Origin: an uncultured Phascolarctobacterium sp. | GTDB taxonomy: Bacteria > Bacillota > Negativicutes > Acidaminococcales > Acidaminococcaceae | Direction: 5' to 3' | Length of the DNA: 54,381 bases | Assembly (NCBI RefSeq): GCF_937920985.1 | Contig: NZ_CALDXR010000015.1 | Location: 1-54,381, forward strand | Shown: one piece after another, positions 40,189-49,721 of the stretch | Layout of the letters: every line of letters begins with the position of its first letter | Position numbering within the stretch: the stretch's first letter is position 1 | Position numbers and translations under genes: made by a program | Notes under the pieces: generated by a model | Told to the model about the DNA's origin: nothing | What the model saw: the letters and a program-made list of their open reading frames with translations, nothing else | The model's database searches: none

Positions 40189-42514
40189 TTTTATCCTCCA
40201 ATGCCAGCTTCAAAACATCATCAAGATGCTCAACAGGTATAAACTGCATTTCCTTACGAATATTTTCCGGCAGCTCATCCAGATCCTGCATATTGCGCTT
40301 CGGCAGCAGTACAGTCTTTACGCCATAGCGGTAAGCTGCCAGCATTTTTTCCTTGATGCCGCCAACAGGCCATACCTTGCCGGACAGGGAAATTTCGCCG
40401 GTCATCGCCAGCTTGCCTTTAACCTTTTTACCTGTCAGCGCCGATACCATGGCAGTAACCATTGTTACGCCGGCAGACGGACCGTCCTTTGGTACAGCGC
40501 CCTCCGGCAGGTGGATATGAATATCCATCGTTTCTCCAAAGTTGGCAGGAATCCCCAAGGCTTCCGCGCGACTGCGGATGTAGGTGTAGCCAGCCTGAGC
40601 CGACTCCTTCATTACGTCGCCCAGCTGACCGGTAAGCGTCAGGTTGCCTTTGCCCTTAAACGCCAGCACCTCTACCTTCAGCAGCTCGCCGCCGACGCTG
40701 GTCCACGCCAGACCATTAGCAACGCCAACACTGGATTTCAGACTGATATCATCATCAAGGTAAATAACCGGTCCCAAATATTTTTCCAGATTCTTTTCTG
40801 TTACCTGAGCACCCTTACCCTTGCCCTTGACAATCTTGAAGGCAACCTTGCGGCAGATACCTGCCAGCTTGCGTTCCAGATTACGCACGCCTGCTTCCCT
40901 TGTATAGTCGTGAATTACACGGCGGATAGCCTTTTCGCTAACGCTCACCTTGTATTTTTCCAGGCCGTTGAGCTTCAACTCTTTCGGCAAAAGATGCAGT
41001 TGAGCAATCTTAACCTTTTCTTCGTCAGTATAGCTGCTCAGCTGGATAATTTCCAAACGGTCCAAAAGAGCCGGAGGAATAGTATCAACAGCATTTGCTG
41101 TTACAATCCAGAATACATGTGATAAATCAAACGGGAATTCAATAAAGTGGTCACTAAAGCTGTTGTTCTGCTCCGGATCAAGCACCTCTAAGAGAGCAGA
41201 AGCCGGATCGCCACGAAAATCAGAAGCCATTTTATCAATCTCGTCCAACAGGAAAACCGGATTCATGCAGCCACAGGTCTGCATACCATGAATAATACGT
41301 CCCGGCATAGAACCGATATAGGTACGACGATGACCGCGGATTTCAGCTTCATCACGCACACCACCCAAAGAAATACGGGTAAATTTACGCTTAATAGCCT
41401 TGGCAATGCTGCTCGCCAAGCTTGTTTTACCAACACCCGGAGGTCCTACCAGACACAGAATCGGTCCACGTGTACTCTTGGACAACGCACGTACCGCCAG
41501 ATATTCCAGAATACGCTCCTTAACCTTCTTCAGGCCGTAGTGATCTTTATCAAGAACATCCTGCGCCTTATCTATATCAAAATTATCCTTGGTGAATTTG
41601 CCCCAAGGCAACGCAAGCAAAGAATCAATATAGGTGCGGATTACCGCTCCCTCCGGCGTCATCGGCGGCATCTTCGCCAGACGTCCCAGCTCCTTGTTGA
41701 TTTTTTCCGCCACATTTTGCGGCATTTTCAGCTTGGACATCTGTTCCTTGTAGTCGGCAATTTCTGCCTGTACGTCTTCGTTTTCGCCAAGCTCCTTGCT
41801 GATAGCCTTAATCTGCTCGCGCAGGTAATATTCCTTCTGATTCTGTTCCACCTGCTGGTGTACCTGGTCAGAAATATTTTTAGCTACATCGGCAATTTCC
41901 TGCTCGCGCACAAGAATTTCGTATAATTTGCGTAAACGCAGCTTCAGCGGCGCCATTTCCAACAGCTCTTCCTTTTCGGTCAAAGACAGCGGCAGATAAC
42001 CGACAATAATATCAGGAACCTTGCTTACATCAGCACGCGACTTTAAGGACTGCACTGTATCAGGATTAACCTTTTTCGTAAGCAGAGTCCATTGCTCAAA
42101 GGCGTCCAACAGCAAGCGACGCAGTCCTTCCGCTTCAGCATCCACTGCATCGACAGCAGGAACTACTTCTACCTCACCGACAAAGAAATCCTGCTCATTC
42201 TCATGAACCTCTGCCGCATGCAGCACATGTACGCGCTCCAGACCTTCTACCAGCAAACGAACAGCGCCGTTCGGCAGCTGCAGCTTTTGCTTGATGGTTG
42301 CCAAAACGCCCCATTCATATAAATCAGCAGCAGTAACATCTTCCTGCTCAGCCTGTTTTTGTCCGACCAGGATAATCTGTTTATCTGTCAGTTCAGCCGC
42401 GTCAATAGCAGCCATAGATTTTTCTCGGCCGACATCAATATTGGCAATCATGCCAGGAAAAATCAAGATGCCCCTCAAAGCCAACAGGGGCTTTGTAATT
42501 ATCAAATTAGCCAT
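40181..42514 (-). CDS. lon: ATP-dependent protease Lon
   Basis: A 777-residue cytoplasmic AAA+ protease for damaged and regulatory proteins. It has the N-terminal Lon substrate domain (LALRGILIFPGMIANIDVGR), Walker A GPPGVGKTSL (about 353-362), Walker B FLLDEIDKM and the C-terminal Ser-Lys protease with PKDGPSAGVTM (catalytic serine) and GGIKEKMLAAYR (catalytic lysine). AGGAGGG precedes the ATG. Confidence 0.97.
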   Translation of the reverse strand: MANLIITKPLLALRGILIFPGMIANIDVGREKSMAAIDAAELTDKQIILVGQKQAEQEDVTAADLYEWGVLATIKQKLQLPNGAVRLLVEGLERVHVLHAAEVHENEQDFFVGEVEVVPAVDAVDAEAEGLRRLLLDAFEQWTLLTKKVNPDTVQSLKSRADVSKVPDIIVGYLPLSLTEKEELLEMAPLKLRLRKLYEILVREQEIADVAKNISDQVHQQVEQNQKEYYLREQIKAISKELGENEDVQAEIADYKEQMSKLKMPQNVAEKINKELGRLAKMPPMTPEGAVIRTYIDSLLALPWGKFTKDNFDIDKAQDVLDKDHYGLKKVKERILEYLAVRALSKSTRGPILCLVGPPGVGKTSLASSIAKAIKRKFTRISLGGVRDEAEIRGHRRTYIGSMPGRIIHGMQTCGCMNPVFLLDEIDKMASDFRGDPASALLEVLDPEQNNSFSDHFIEFPFDLSHVFWIVTANAVDTIPPALLDRLEIIQLSSYTDEEKVKIAQLHLLPKELKLNGLEKYKVSVSEKAIRRVIHDYTREAGVRNLERKLAGICRKVAFKIVKGKGKGAQVTEKNLEKYLGPVIYLDDDISLKSSVGVANGLAWTSVGGELLKVEVLAFKGKGNLTLTGQLGDVMKESAQAGYTYIRSRAEALGIPANFGETMDIHIHLPEGAVPKDGPSAGVTMVTAMVSALTGKKVKGKLAMTGEISLSGKVWPVGGIKEKMLAAYRYGVKTVLLPKRNMQDLDELPENIRKEMQFIPVEHLDDVLKLALEDKNE

Positions 42515-42589
42515 ATAATCCCTCCTTAAGCTCCCAAAACAAGAGAGAAATTTATTGACAGTACACCATTAAGCGTATACCTGTCATAG

Positions 42590-42630
42590 CGATAAAATAA
42601 GGGAGAAGGTATAACAATCCTTCCCCCTTA
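42590..42630 (-). terminator. Terminator of the clpX gene
   Basis: Minus-strand stem AAGGGGGAAGG/CCTTCTCCCTT followed by ATTTTATC, ten bases after the clpX stop. Between it and lon, an inverted repeat TGACAG...CTGTCA (about 42556-42586) may be part of a separate lon promoter. Confidence 0.75.
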
Positions 42631-42639
42631 GATATTTTG

Positions 42640-43887
42640 TTATTTTGTAATCATTTGCGGTTCGCAATGCTGGCGTATAGTAGCTTCAGTAACAATGCAC
42701 TTTGTTACATCATCACGGGAAGGAACATCATACATTACGTTACGCATGGTAGATTCGATAATCGATCTCAGACCACGCGCTCCGGCATTACGTTTCAATG
42801 CTTCCTCAGCAATAGCAGTCAAAGCACCAGGCTCGAACTCCAGATCTACGCCATCCATTTCCAGAAAACGCTGGTACTGCTTAACTAAAGCATTACGCGG
42901 CTCAGTCAGTATTTGTACCAGTGCAGGCTCATCCAAAGGATTGAGCGTTACTACTACCGGCATACGTCCTGCAAATTCCGGAATAATACCGAACTTCATG
43001 ATATCCTCAGGCAATACCTTAGCAAATACAGCCTCGTTATCAACCTCTTCCTTACGGCGGATATCAGCACCAAAGCCCAGATTTTTCTTGCCGACACGGG
43101 CATTGATGATATGCTCCAGTCCTGCAAAGGCACCACCGCAGATAAACAGGATATTAGTTGTATCAATATTGATAAACTCCTGATGCGGATGCTTACGTCC
43201 TCCCTTAGGCGGAACGCTGGCAACAGTACCCTCAAGGATTTTCAGCAGAGCCTGCTGTACACCTTCACCGGAAACGTCACGGGTAATAGAAACGTTTTCA
43301 GATTTGCGGGCAATCTTATCGATTTCGTCGATATAGATAATACCACGCTGAGCAGCTTCAATATCATAATCTGCATTGCTGATGAGCTTGAGCAGAATGT
43401 TTTCAACATCCTCGCCTACATAGCCTGCTTCCGTTAAGGTAGTAGCATCAGCAATAGCAAAGGGAACCTGCAAAATCTTTGCCAAAGTCTGAGCAAGCAG
43501 TGTTTTACCGCTACCGGTAGGACCGAGCATCAGAATATTGGACTTCTGCAGCTCCAGGTCACGTTTAGACTCCGGATTCTGGATTTCGTAATTGATTCTT
43601 TTGTAATGATTATATACAGCCACAGACAAGGTCTTTTTAGCCTCATCCTGGCCAATAACATACTCATCTAAGATTGCCTTGATTTCCTGAGGCTTCGGCA
43701 GATCAGCATTAACCAACTGTTCAGCAGCATCGCTTTCTTTTTCCTCTTCAAGCATTGATTTGCAGAAATCGACACACTCATCGCAGATGTAAACACCGCG
43801 ACCGGAAATCAGTCTTTTAACCTGACCTTCACGCTTGCCGCAAAAGGAGCAGCATGGATTTCCATCATGTCCTTCATTAAAACTCAT
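42640..43887 (-). CDS. clpX: ClpX unfoldase
   Basis: AAA+ unfoldase that feeds ClpP, 415 residues. The N-terminal zinc-binding domain has CSFCGKRE and YICDECVDFC (Cys4). Walker A is GPTGSGKTLLAQT (about 118), Walker B IIYIDEIDKIARKS, the pore loop follows as YVGEDVENIL, and the sensor region GRMPVVVTLNPLDE is present. It follows clpP by 26 bases. Confidence 0.97.
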   Translation of the reverse strand: MSFNEGHDGNPCCSFCGKREGQVKRLISGRGVYICDECVDFCKSMLEEEKESDAAEQLVNADLPKPQEIKAILDEYVIGQDEAKKTLSVAVYNHYKRINYEIQNPESKRDLELQKSNILMLGPTGSGKTLLAQTLAKILQVPFAIADATTLTEAGYVGEDVENILLKLISNADYDIEAAQRGIIYIDEIDKIARKSENVSITRDVSGEGVQQALLKILEGTVASVPPKGGRKHPHQEFINIDTTNILFICGGAFAGLEHIINARVGKKNLGFGADIRRKEEVDNEAVFAKVLPEDIMKFGIIPEFAGRMPVVVTLNPLDEPALVQILTEPRNALVKQYQRFLEMDGVDLEFEPGALTAIAEEALKRNAGARGLRSIIESTMRNVMYDVPSRDDVTKCIVTEATIRQHCEPQMITK

Positions 43888-43913
43888 ATTTTTAAATCTC
43901 CTTATAGTATATC

Positions 43914-44507
43914 TTACTCTGCAGATTTACTACGGGAAACAACCTCGTCAATCAGGCCATATTCCTTAGCTTCTTTACTTGTCAGATAATGATCGCGCTC
44001 AGTATCAGCAGCAATTTTTTCCACTGTCTGACCGGTATGCTTTGCCAGTACCTGGTTCATTTCTTCACGGATACGCAGAATTTCACGGGCATGGATTTCA
44101 ATCTCCGTTGCCTGGCCCTGTGCACCACCCAAGGGCTGGTGAATCATAACGCGGGAATATGGCAATGCAAAACGCTTGCCCGGCGCGCCTGCTGCCAGGA
44201 GCACAGATGCCATGCTGGCAGCCATGCCCATGCAGATAGTAGAAACGTCAGGCTTAATATACTGCATCGTATCATAAATAGCCATGCCGGCGCTTACGCT
44301 GCCGCCAGGACTGTTAATATACAGATGGATGTCTTTGTCCGGATCCTCGGACTCCAGGAACAATAACTGAGCAATGACAACATTTGCCATATTGTCATCA
44401 ATCGGACCGGTAACGAAAACAATCCTATCCTTCAAAAGACGTGAATAAATATCATAGGAACGTTCTCCACGACTAGATTGTTCAACAACGATAGGCACAT
44501 AATTCAT
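43914..44507 (-). CDS. clpP: ClpP serine protease subunit
   Basis: A 197-residue protease subunit that forms the tetradecameric chamber with ClpX. Catalytic triad: Ser in GMAASMASVLLAAG (about 98), His in RVMIHQPLGG (about 123) and Asp near DRDHYLTSKEA (about 172). It lies 36 bases after tig. Confidence 0.97.
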   Translation of the reverse strand: MNYVPIVVEQSSRGERSYDIYSRLLKDRIVFVTGPIDDNMANVVIAQLLFLESEDPDKDIHLYINSPGGSVSAGMAIYDTMQYIKPDVSTICMGMAASMASVLLAAGAPGKRFALPYSRVMIHQPLGGAQGQATEIEIHAREILRIREEMNQVLAKHTGQTVEKIAADTERDHYLTSKEAKEYGLIDEVVSRSKSAE

Positions 44508-44543
44508 TTTGTCACACTCCTTTACTGTAAGTATAACCCCAAA

Positions 44544-45827
44544 TTATTTTGCGCTGTCGATAACAACGTGTGCAGCCTTGCGGCGCAGGATGTTAGCCAG
44601 CAGCAGGCCCATGGTGCCGTTGCCTTTGATGATTTTCTTAACTTCTTCAGGAGCAGCGCCGTGTTGTGCGGAAATAGCAGCGATTTCTGCATCAACGTCA
44701 GCCATGTCAACCTGAATGTCTTCAGCCTTAGCGATAGCATCCAGAACCAGGTCGGTCTTAACGTTTTCTTCAGCAACCGGACGTTGGTTTTCGCGGATTT
44801 TAGCCATGTCCAGACCGGTGTATTGCATGTACATATCCAGGCTCATTTTACGGCTTTCCAGGCTCATTTTCATTTCGTCAACCATTTGGCTGATTTTGTC
44901 TTCAATCATGATTTCCGGAACGCTGAATTTAGCGTTAGCTACAGCTAGGTCAATCAGTTCATGCTCGTATTCAGCTTTAGCGTTAGCTTCAGCAGCTTTT
45001 TGCATACGCTCTTTGTAGTTAGCACGCAGCTCTTCTACAGTTTTGAAGTCGGTCTTGGAAGCAACATATTCGTCGTTCAGTTCCGGCAGCTCTTTGCGTT
45101 TTACGTCCTGGATGTTTACTTTGAAGACAGCTTCTTTGCCAGCCAGGTCTTTAACAAAGTAATCTTCCGGGAAGGTTACTTCTACGTCAGTGGAATCGCC
45201 TTTGGACAGGCCAACCAGCTGATCTTCGAAGCCGGGGATGAAGGAGTTGGAGCCAACTTCCAGAGGATAGCCTTTGCCTTCGCCGCCGCTGAACGGTTCG
45301 CCGTCAACAGTACCAGCAAAGTCGATGATAGCGAAGTCGCCTTTTTCAATTACAGCGCCATCTTCAGCAACTACCATTTTAGCATCGCGGCCCATCATGT
45401 CTTTAATCTGAGCGTCAACCTGCTCGTCGGTTACTTCAACTTCTTTTTTGTCTACATGCAGACCTTTGTATTCGCCCAGTTCCGGTTCCGGTTTCAGGGT
45501 TACTTTAATGGTCAGTTCCATATCCTTGCCTTCTTCGAAGGTAGATTCTTCAACTTTAGGATCGGATACAGGAATCAGTTTTTCCTGGTCCAGAGCTTCG
45601 CTGTATGCTTTGTTAGCAACGATTTCAAAAGCTTCTTGTTTTACAGCTTCTTTGCCATAGTGCATTTCGATGATAGCGCGCGGAGCTTTGCCTTTACGGA
45701 AGCCAGGAATGTTTACCTGGTCAGCAATTTTTTGTACAGCCTTTTTATAGCCTGCATTTACCTCAGCAGCCGGAGCGGTAATTTTTAAAGTTGCCTCGTT
45801 TTCTACTCTTTCAACAGTAACGTTCAT
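44544..45827 (-). CDS. tig: Trigger factor (ribosome-associated chaperone/prolyl isomerase)
   Basis: A 427-residue ribosome-bound chaperone. The N-terminal ribosome-binding domain has the signature IPGFRKGKAPRAIIEMHYGK (tail signature FRKGKAP). An FKBP-type isomerase domain follows (about 160-240, with GDFAIIDFAGTVDG and IPGFEDQLVGLSKGD), then the helical C-terminal arms. It is first in the tig-clpP-clpX block. Confidence 0.97.
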   Translation of the reverse strand: MNVTVERVENEATLKITAPAAEVNAGYKKAVQKIADQVNIPGFRKGKAPRAIIEMHYGKEAVKQEAFEIVANKAYSEALDQEKLIPVSDPKVEESTFEEGKDMELTIKVTLKPEPELGEYKGLHVDKKEVEVTDEQVDAQIKDMMGRDAKMVVAEDGAVIEKGDFAIIDFAGTVDGEPFSGGEGKGYPLEVGSNSFIPGFEDQLVGLSKGDSTDVEVTFPEDYFVKDLAGKEAVFKVNIQDVKRKELPELNDEYVASKTDFKTVEELRANYKERMQKAAEANAKAEYEHELIDLAVANAKFSVPEIMIEDKISQMVDEMKMSLESRKMSLDMYMQYTGLDMAKIRENQRPVAEENVKTDLVLDAIAKAEDIQVDMADVDAEIAAISAQHGAAPEEVKKIIKGNGTMGLLLANILRRKAAHVVIDSAK

Positions 45828-45882
45828 TAATAAAATCCTCCCTTAAATTTATGTGGGTATAAATAATATAATCGGATTAAAC

Positions 45883-45958
45883 TGTCAGCCTTCCTTAGCG
45901 AAAATGTGCTGACACAAATCGCTCATAATATCATATCACAATGCTCGCTTCTTGACAA
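45883..45958 (-). promoter_or_regulatory. tig promoter and leader hairpin
   Basis: Minus strand TTGTCA (45953-45958), 17 bases, TATGAT (45930-45935). Just after the start is an inverted repeat TGTCAGC...GCTGACA (45883-45914) that would form a leader hairpin or an operator. The rest of the leader to 45828 is AT-rich. Confidence 0.6.
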
Positions 45959-45962
45959 TACC

Positions 45963-45992
45963 AAAAAACCCGACAGACTCAATCTGTCGGGC
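45963..45992 (-). terminator. Terminator of the tRNA-Gly transcript
   Basis: Minus-strand stem CCCGACAG/CTGTCGGG followed by TTTTTTGG, 12 bases beyond the tRNA 3' end. Confidence 0.85.
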
Positions 45993-46003
45993 AAATTTTT
46001 AAG

Positions 46004-46078
<75 letters not shown>

Positions 46079-46180
46079 GTCATGTGCATCAGCAACGAAT
46101 ATAAGTATAAGGCATCAGGTGACTTTTGTCAACACCTTTTTTTGAAAAAGTTGAGATTTTTTTCAACTTTTTTCTTGGTC

Positions 46181-46468
46181 CTATCCTAACCCATTACAAC
46201 GTGCCAGATCATCATAGACAAGCGCCGCCAGACGCTGCGTCAGCTCTTTGTTTTCCGCGCACAGCTTCGTCTGCGACAGCAATGCTTCCAGCTTGGTTTT
46301 ATTGCACATCATACAGCAGCAGGGCATAATGATTTCGCTGACCATATAGGCAGCCGCACGCAAGGACATTTCATCCTGCAGCAGGCTGCCGCTTGCTGCC
46401 TTAGATGCAAAAACCGCCAGGCGCATATCCAGCGCCCGCGCCAGCTGTTTTTCTAAAACACTGGCCAT
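46181..46468 (-). CDS. Unknown protein with a CCCMMC cluster
   Basis: A 95-residue, mostly helical protein (MASVLEKQLARALDMRLAVF) with the cluster MPCCCMMCNKTK in the middle and single cysteines later. Cysteine spacing could bind metal. Its ATG lies three bases after the stop of the 148-residue gene with no separate ribosome binding site, so it is translationally coupled. I recognise no family. Confidence 0.7.
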   Translation of the reverse strand: MASVLEKQLARALDMRLAVFASKAASGSLLQDEMSLRAAAYMVSEIIMPCCCMMCNKTKLEALLSQTKLCAENKELTQRLAALVYDDLARCNGLG

Positions 46469-46471
46469 AGC

Positions 46472-46918
46472 TTAACGCATGTTTTCGATAAAGTCTTCAA
46501 AGGTGTTAATCAATACAGTGTGACCGGTAACCTTCAAATCGCGCAGGTATGTGCCATAAGATTCATAAACCTCGTCACTCAGCTCCATTTTCAGGCCTTC
46601 TTTAACATATTCATCCATCATTTTCAGGATGAAACGGTTAACTTCATTGGTACCGGGCTTAACATTCAAAGGAATAATGCGGCTTTCAGCCTCATATTTT
46701 TCTACAACAACCTTCCAACCACCGGGAACAGGCGGCAGACGGGTTGCTTTAATGAAATAATTATCAGGAGAAAAGCCTACATAACCGTCCATTTTATTAT
46801 ATAATTTTGCTTTTTGCAGAGGGAAACCATTTTTATTGCCCCATTTAACGATTTCTTCGCAAACTTCATTATTATGGATTACACTCGGAAAAGTTGCTTC
46901 CGCTAAGATTTCAGACAT
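46472..46918 (-). CDS. Unknown conserved-looking 148-residue protein
   Basis: A soluble acidic/mixed protein without a signal or membrane segment (MSEILAEATFPSVIHNNE; later PPVPGGWKVVVEKYEAESR). GAGGAGG precedes the ATG and a promoter TTGAAA-17-TAAAAT lies at 46948-46976. It is the first of a two-gene unit with the CCCMMC protein. I do not recognise the family. Confidence 0.75.
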   Translation of the reverse strand: MSEILAEATFPSVIHNNEVCEEIVKWGNKNGFPLQKAKLYNKMDGYVGFSPDNYFIKATRLPPVPGGWKVVVEKYEAESRIIPLNVKPGTNEVNRFILKMMDEYVKEGLKMELSDEVYESYGTYLRDLKVTGHTVLINTFEDFIENMR

Positions 46919-46947
46919 AGTGATACCTCCTCATGGTTTATAGTCAT

Positions 46948-47046
46948 ATTTTACTCTAACTTGCAGATTATTTCAACAAAAAAGCATGTATACATTAACC
47001 ATTCCATTTTACGTTGCTTGCAATAAGGACAACCTTGCTTTATACT
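46948..47046. promoter_or_regulatory. Divergent promoters
   Basis: Minus strand: TTGAAA (46971-46976), 17 bases, TAAAAT (46948-46953) for the 148-residue gene. Plus strand: TTGCAA (47018-47023), 17 bases, TATACT (47041-47046) for the ATPase/nuclease-like gene. No obvious shared operator. Confidence 0.7.
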
Positions 47047-47080
47047 AAAAATAAACACATCGGCAAAGGAGGATAGCGCT

Positions 47081-48667
47081 ATGGGCTTATTTGTAAATCC
47101 TGACTGTTCAGCATTTAAAGCAGCAGTAGCTTCTGAAATTTATATTGACAAAACCTCTCTAATTAAGCACACAAATCAAATGCTCGGCACCTTACAAGCT
47201 TTTGTTTGTAACAGCCGCCCTCGTCGCTTCGGCAAGTCAGTTACCGCTGATATGCTCACTGCATATTACAGCAAAGGTGCTGATGCTTCTGAACTTTTTC
47301 AAGGTCTTGCTATCAGCCAAATCCCTGGCTTCACAAGACATCTTAATAAATACGATGTGCTCCACTTCGACATACAATGGTGTTTTAAAGAATGTGGCAA
47401 AGCTGAAGCTACTGTTCCATACATAACTAAAATAGTATTGAACGAACTGCGCCAACTTTACGGAAAAATTGTTCCTGATGATGTACAAAAAATTTCTGGA
47501 GCATTATCAGCTATCAATGCTGCAACAGGCAATAAATTTGTTATCGTCATTGACGAATGGGACGTTTTCATCAGAGACGAATCCCACAACACCAAAGTAC
47601 AAGAGCAATATATTGACTTTCTGCGTAATCTTTTCAAAGGCAGTGAACCGGCAAAGTATGTAGCCCTTGCCTATCTGACAGGTATTTTGCCCATCAAAAA
47701 AGTGAAAACACAATCTGCGCTCAACAATTTTGATGAGTATACTATGCTAGATGCCAGCTTTTTTGCTCCATACACGGGTTTTACAGAGAATGAAGTTAAA
47801 ACATTATGCTCACGTTACCATGCCGATTTTACTGCTGTCAAACGTTGGTATGATGGCTATCTTTTAGATGACTACCACATTTATAACCCCAAAGCAGTCG
47901 TTAACGCTATGCTACGAGGAAGATTGCAAAGCTACTGGTCGCAAACTGGTACTTATCAAACTATCAAAACTCTCATTGATATGAATTTCGCAGGTCTGCG
48001 TACAGCAATAATAGATATGCTCGCTGGCAACTCAGTCGCTGTCAATACCAATTTCTTCCAAAACGATATGATTAGCTTCGCTAGCAAAGACGATATTCTC
48101 ACAGCTCTGATTCACTTAGGTTACTTAAGTTATGACATCAATGAACACGTAGCTTCTATACCTAATGAAGAAATCAGACAGGAATTTGCAGGTGCAATCA
48201 GTTCTAACAACTGGTCTGAACTTCATTCTTTTGAAATTGAATCAACGCAGCTTTTAAACGCTGTTTTAGACGGTGAGACAGCAGTTGTCGCTAATAGCAT
48301 TGCTAAGCTTCATGACGAATATGCTTCTTCCATACGTTACAATGATGAAAATTCATTAAGCAGCGTGCTGACTATTGCTTTTTTAAGCACTATGCAATAT
48401 TACTTCAAGCCAATCAGAGAATTTCCCACCGGCCGAGGTTTTGCTGACTTCGTGTATCTCCCTAAGCCACGCTATAAAGAAAACTATCCTGCGCTTATCG
48501 TAGAGCTGAAATGGAACCAAAGTGCTAAAACAGCACTCGAGCAAATTAAAGAACGTAACTATACGCAAACATTGGAGCAATACACTGGTAACATGCTTCT
48601 TGTAGGCATCAATTATGACAAAAAAAGCAAGGAACATACTTGCTGTATCGAGCAAGTAAAAAAATAA
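47081..48667 (+). CDS. AAA-ATPase-like + PD-(D/E)XK nuclease-like protein
   Basis: A 528-residue protein of the AAA_ATPase_like/PDDEXK_9 architecture that is abundant and expanded in gut bacteria. The N-terminal part has YIDKTSLI, a P-loop-like SRPRRFGKSVTADML (about 45-60) and FVIVIDEWDVFI (about 152-163). The C-terminal part has GRGFADFVYLPK...ALIVELKWNQSA, the D...ExK nuclease-like site. AAAGGAGG precedes the ATG. Cellular role is unknown; mobile or defence links have been proposed for such proteins but nothing here proves it. It is convergent with the hemagglutinin locus. Confidence 0.85.
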   Translation: MGLFVNPDCSAFKAAVASEIYIDKTSLIKHTNQMLGTLQAFVCNSRPRRFGKSVTADMLTAYYSKGADASELFQGLAISQIPGFTRHLNKYDVLHFDIQWCFKECGKAEATVPYITKIVLNELRQLYGKIVPDDVQKISGALSAINAATGNKFVIVIDEWDVFIRDESHNTKVQEQYIDFLRNLFKGSEPAKYVALAYLTGILPIKKVKTQSALNNFDEYTMLDASFFAPYTGFTENEVKTLCSRYHADFTAVKRWYDGYLLDDYHIYNPKAVVNAMLRGRLQSYWSQTGTYQTIKTLIDMNFAGLRTAIIDMLAGNSVAVNTNFFQNDMISFASKDDILTALIHLGYLSYDINEHVASIPNEEIRQEFAGAISSNNWSELHSFEIESTQLLNAVLDGETAVVANSIAKLHDEYASSIRYNDENSLSSVLTIAFLSTMQYYFKPIREFPTGRGFADFVYLPKPRYKENYPALIVELKWNQSAKTALEQIKERNYTQTLEQYTGNMLLVGINYDKKSKEHTCCIEQVKK

Positions 48668-48688
48668 TACTCACATTCTAAGACATAC

Positions 48689-48735
48689 TGGCTGTCGTGC
48701 TGCATAAAAAATGTAGTACAACAGCCATTTTTATT
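48689..48735 (+). terminator. Terminator of the ATPase/nuclease-like gene
   Basis: Plus-strand stem GGCTGT-GT-CT-CAT / ATG-AG-AC-ACAGCC with a few mismatches, followed by ATTTTTATT, 22 bases after the stop codon. Confidence 0.75.
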
Positions 48736-49212
48736 CTGTATATTATTCAAAAGCAATGTACGGTCATAATAAGGAATCACTGTAGTAGCATAACCCCAGC
48801 AACAACGAATATGCATTCTTCTGTGTTTCTTGTACTTCCAGTAATGGTAATCATTACCACGGTCATAATAGTGGACAGTCCCCTGATAGCCTACATTCTC
48901 CACTGTACCGCCAGCATTGACAGTTAAATCTTTGCCTGCTTTTATTTTGCTGTAATGGTTGGTCAGGTCTTTGTCCAGATCAATGTTGATGTTACCGCTG
49001 GAAATGATATTCGCATCCGCAGTCTCTTTATCAATCTGCGCAGTCAAAATCTGCCTGTCAAACTTGCGCACTGCATCATAATAATTAGGTGCATTCAAAT
49101 GCGGTATCTTGTAGGAAATATCCTCATGGCTTTCTTTAAAGCTTGTTTCAAAAATCTCCTTCTTGTTAACAAGATTCTTCGCCTTGATACTAAAGTTTTT
49201 GATTGGTGTTGT
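48736..49212 (-). pseudogene. Remnant of a hemagglutinin/CdiA-type gene
   Basis: An open stretch without a proper start: a TGA lies in frame at 49213-49215. The translation has FSIKAKNLVNKKEI, HEDISYKIPHLNAPNYYDAV, then NINIDLDKDLTNHYSKIKAG and GGTVENVGYQGTVHYYDRG and DYHYWKYKKHRR, a block that sits well upstream of the FHA repeat region in full-length Negativicutes hemagglutinins. After about 48760 the homology ends and the frame runs into the convergent terminator. It is a displaced fragment downstream of the immunity candidates, as expected for recombination between CdiA-type loci. Confidence 0.75.
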
Positions 49213-49247
49213 TCACCCACTTTTGTTGATGAAGGCTCATGATTATT

Positions 49248-49712
49248 CTAATTTACACCATACATCAATTTGTGTAATAAACTAGTATCCTCATATCCTT
49301 GTATTTTTACACTTATTTTTATTACTCCTCTTTCCTTGCATTCTAAGCAATACAATAAATTCTTTTTTTGAAATATTTCTTTACCACCTTCTATTCTCTC
49401 TAATTCCCAACCTTTATTTTTTAAAAGCTCAATATATTTTTGCTTTACATATAAATTGTCGCTATTATATTTATAAACAGCTGTAACTGCCCAATTATCT
49501 AAACTAGGTTCCGAAAACATAACCATTTCACATGGATCATTGACATAAATATTATGCCATGTATAATATAAATCTTTAGTATATCTTTTATTATCTCCCA
49601 AACATCTATATCGAAGCAGGGGAGCCAAAAACACACCAATGGAAATTATAGTTATCATTATCATTATCAATGTTATAGTTATCGTTTCCTTAGTAATAAA
49701 ATACCTAATCAT
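49248..49712 (-). CDS. Membrane-anchored candidate immunity protein 2
   Basis: A 154-residue protein with an N-terminal signal-anchor (ITLIMIMITIISIGVFLAPLL, about 12-32) and a roughly 115-residue extracytoplasmic domain that contains PCEMVMFSEPSLDNWAV and KNLLYCLECKERG. AT-rich, unlike the hemagglutinin repeats. It begins nine bases after the first immunity candidate, with AGGGG upstream. Position directly after the toxin-like end of the CdiA-type protein suggests immunity (inference); no family recognised. Confidence 0.65.
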   Translation of the reverse strand: MIRYFITKETITITLIMIMITIISIGVFLAPLLRYRCLGDNKRYTKDLYYTWHNIYVNDPCEMVMFSEPSLDNWAVTAVYKYNSDNLYVKQKYIELLKNKGWELERIEGGKEIFQKKNLLYCLECKERGVIKISVKIQGYEDTSLLHKLMYGVN

Positions 49713-49721
49713 TATTTTCCC

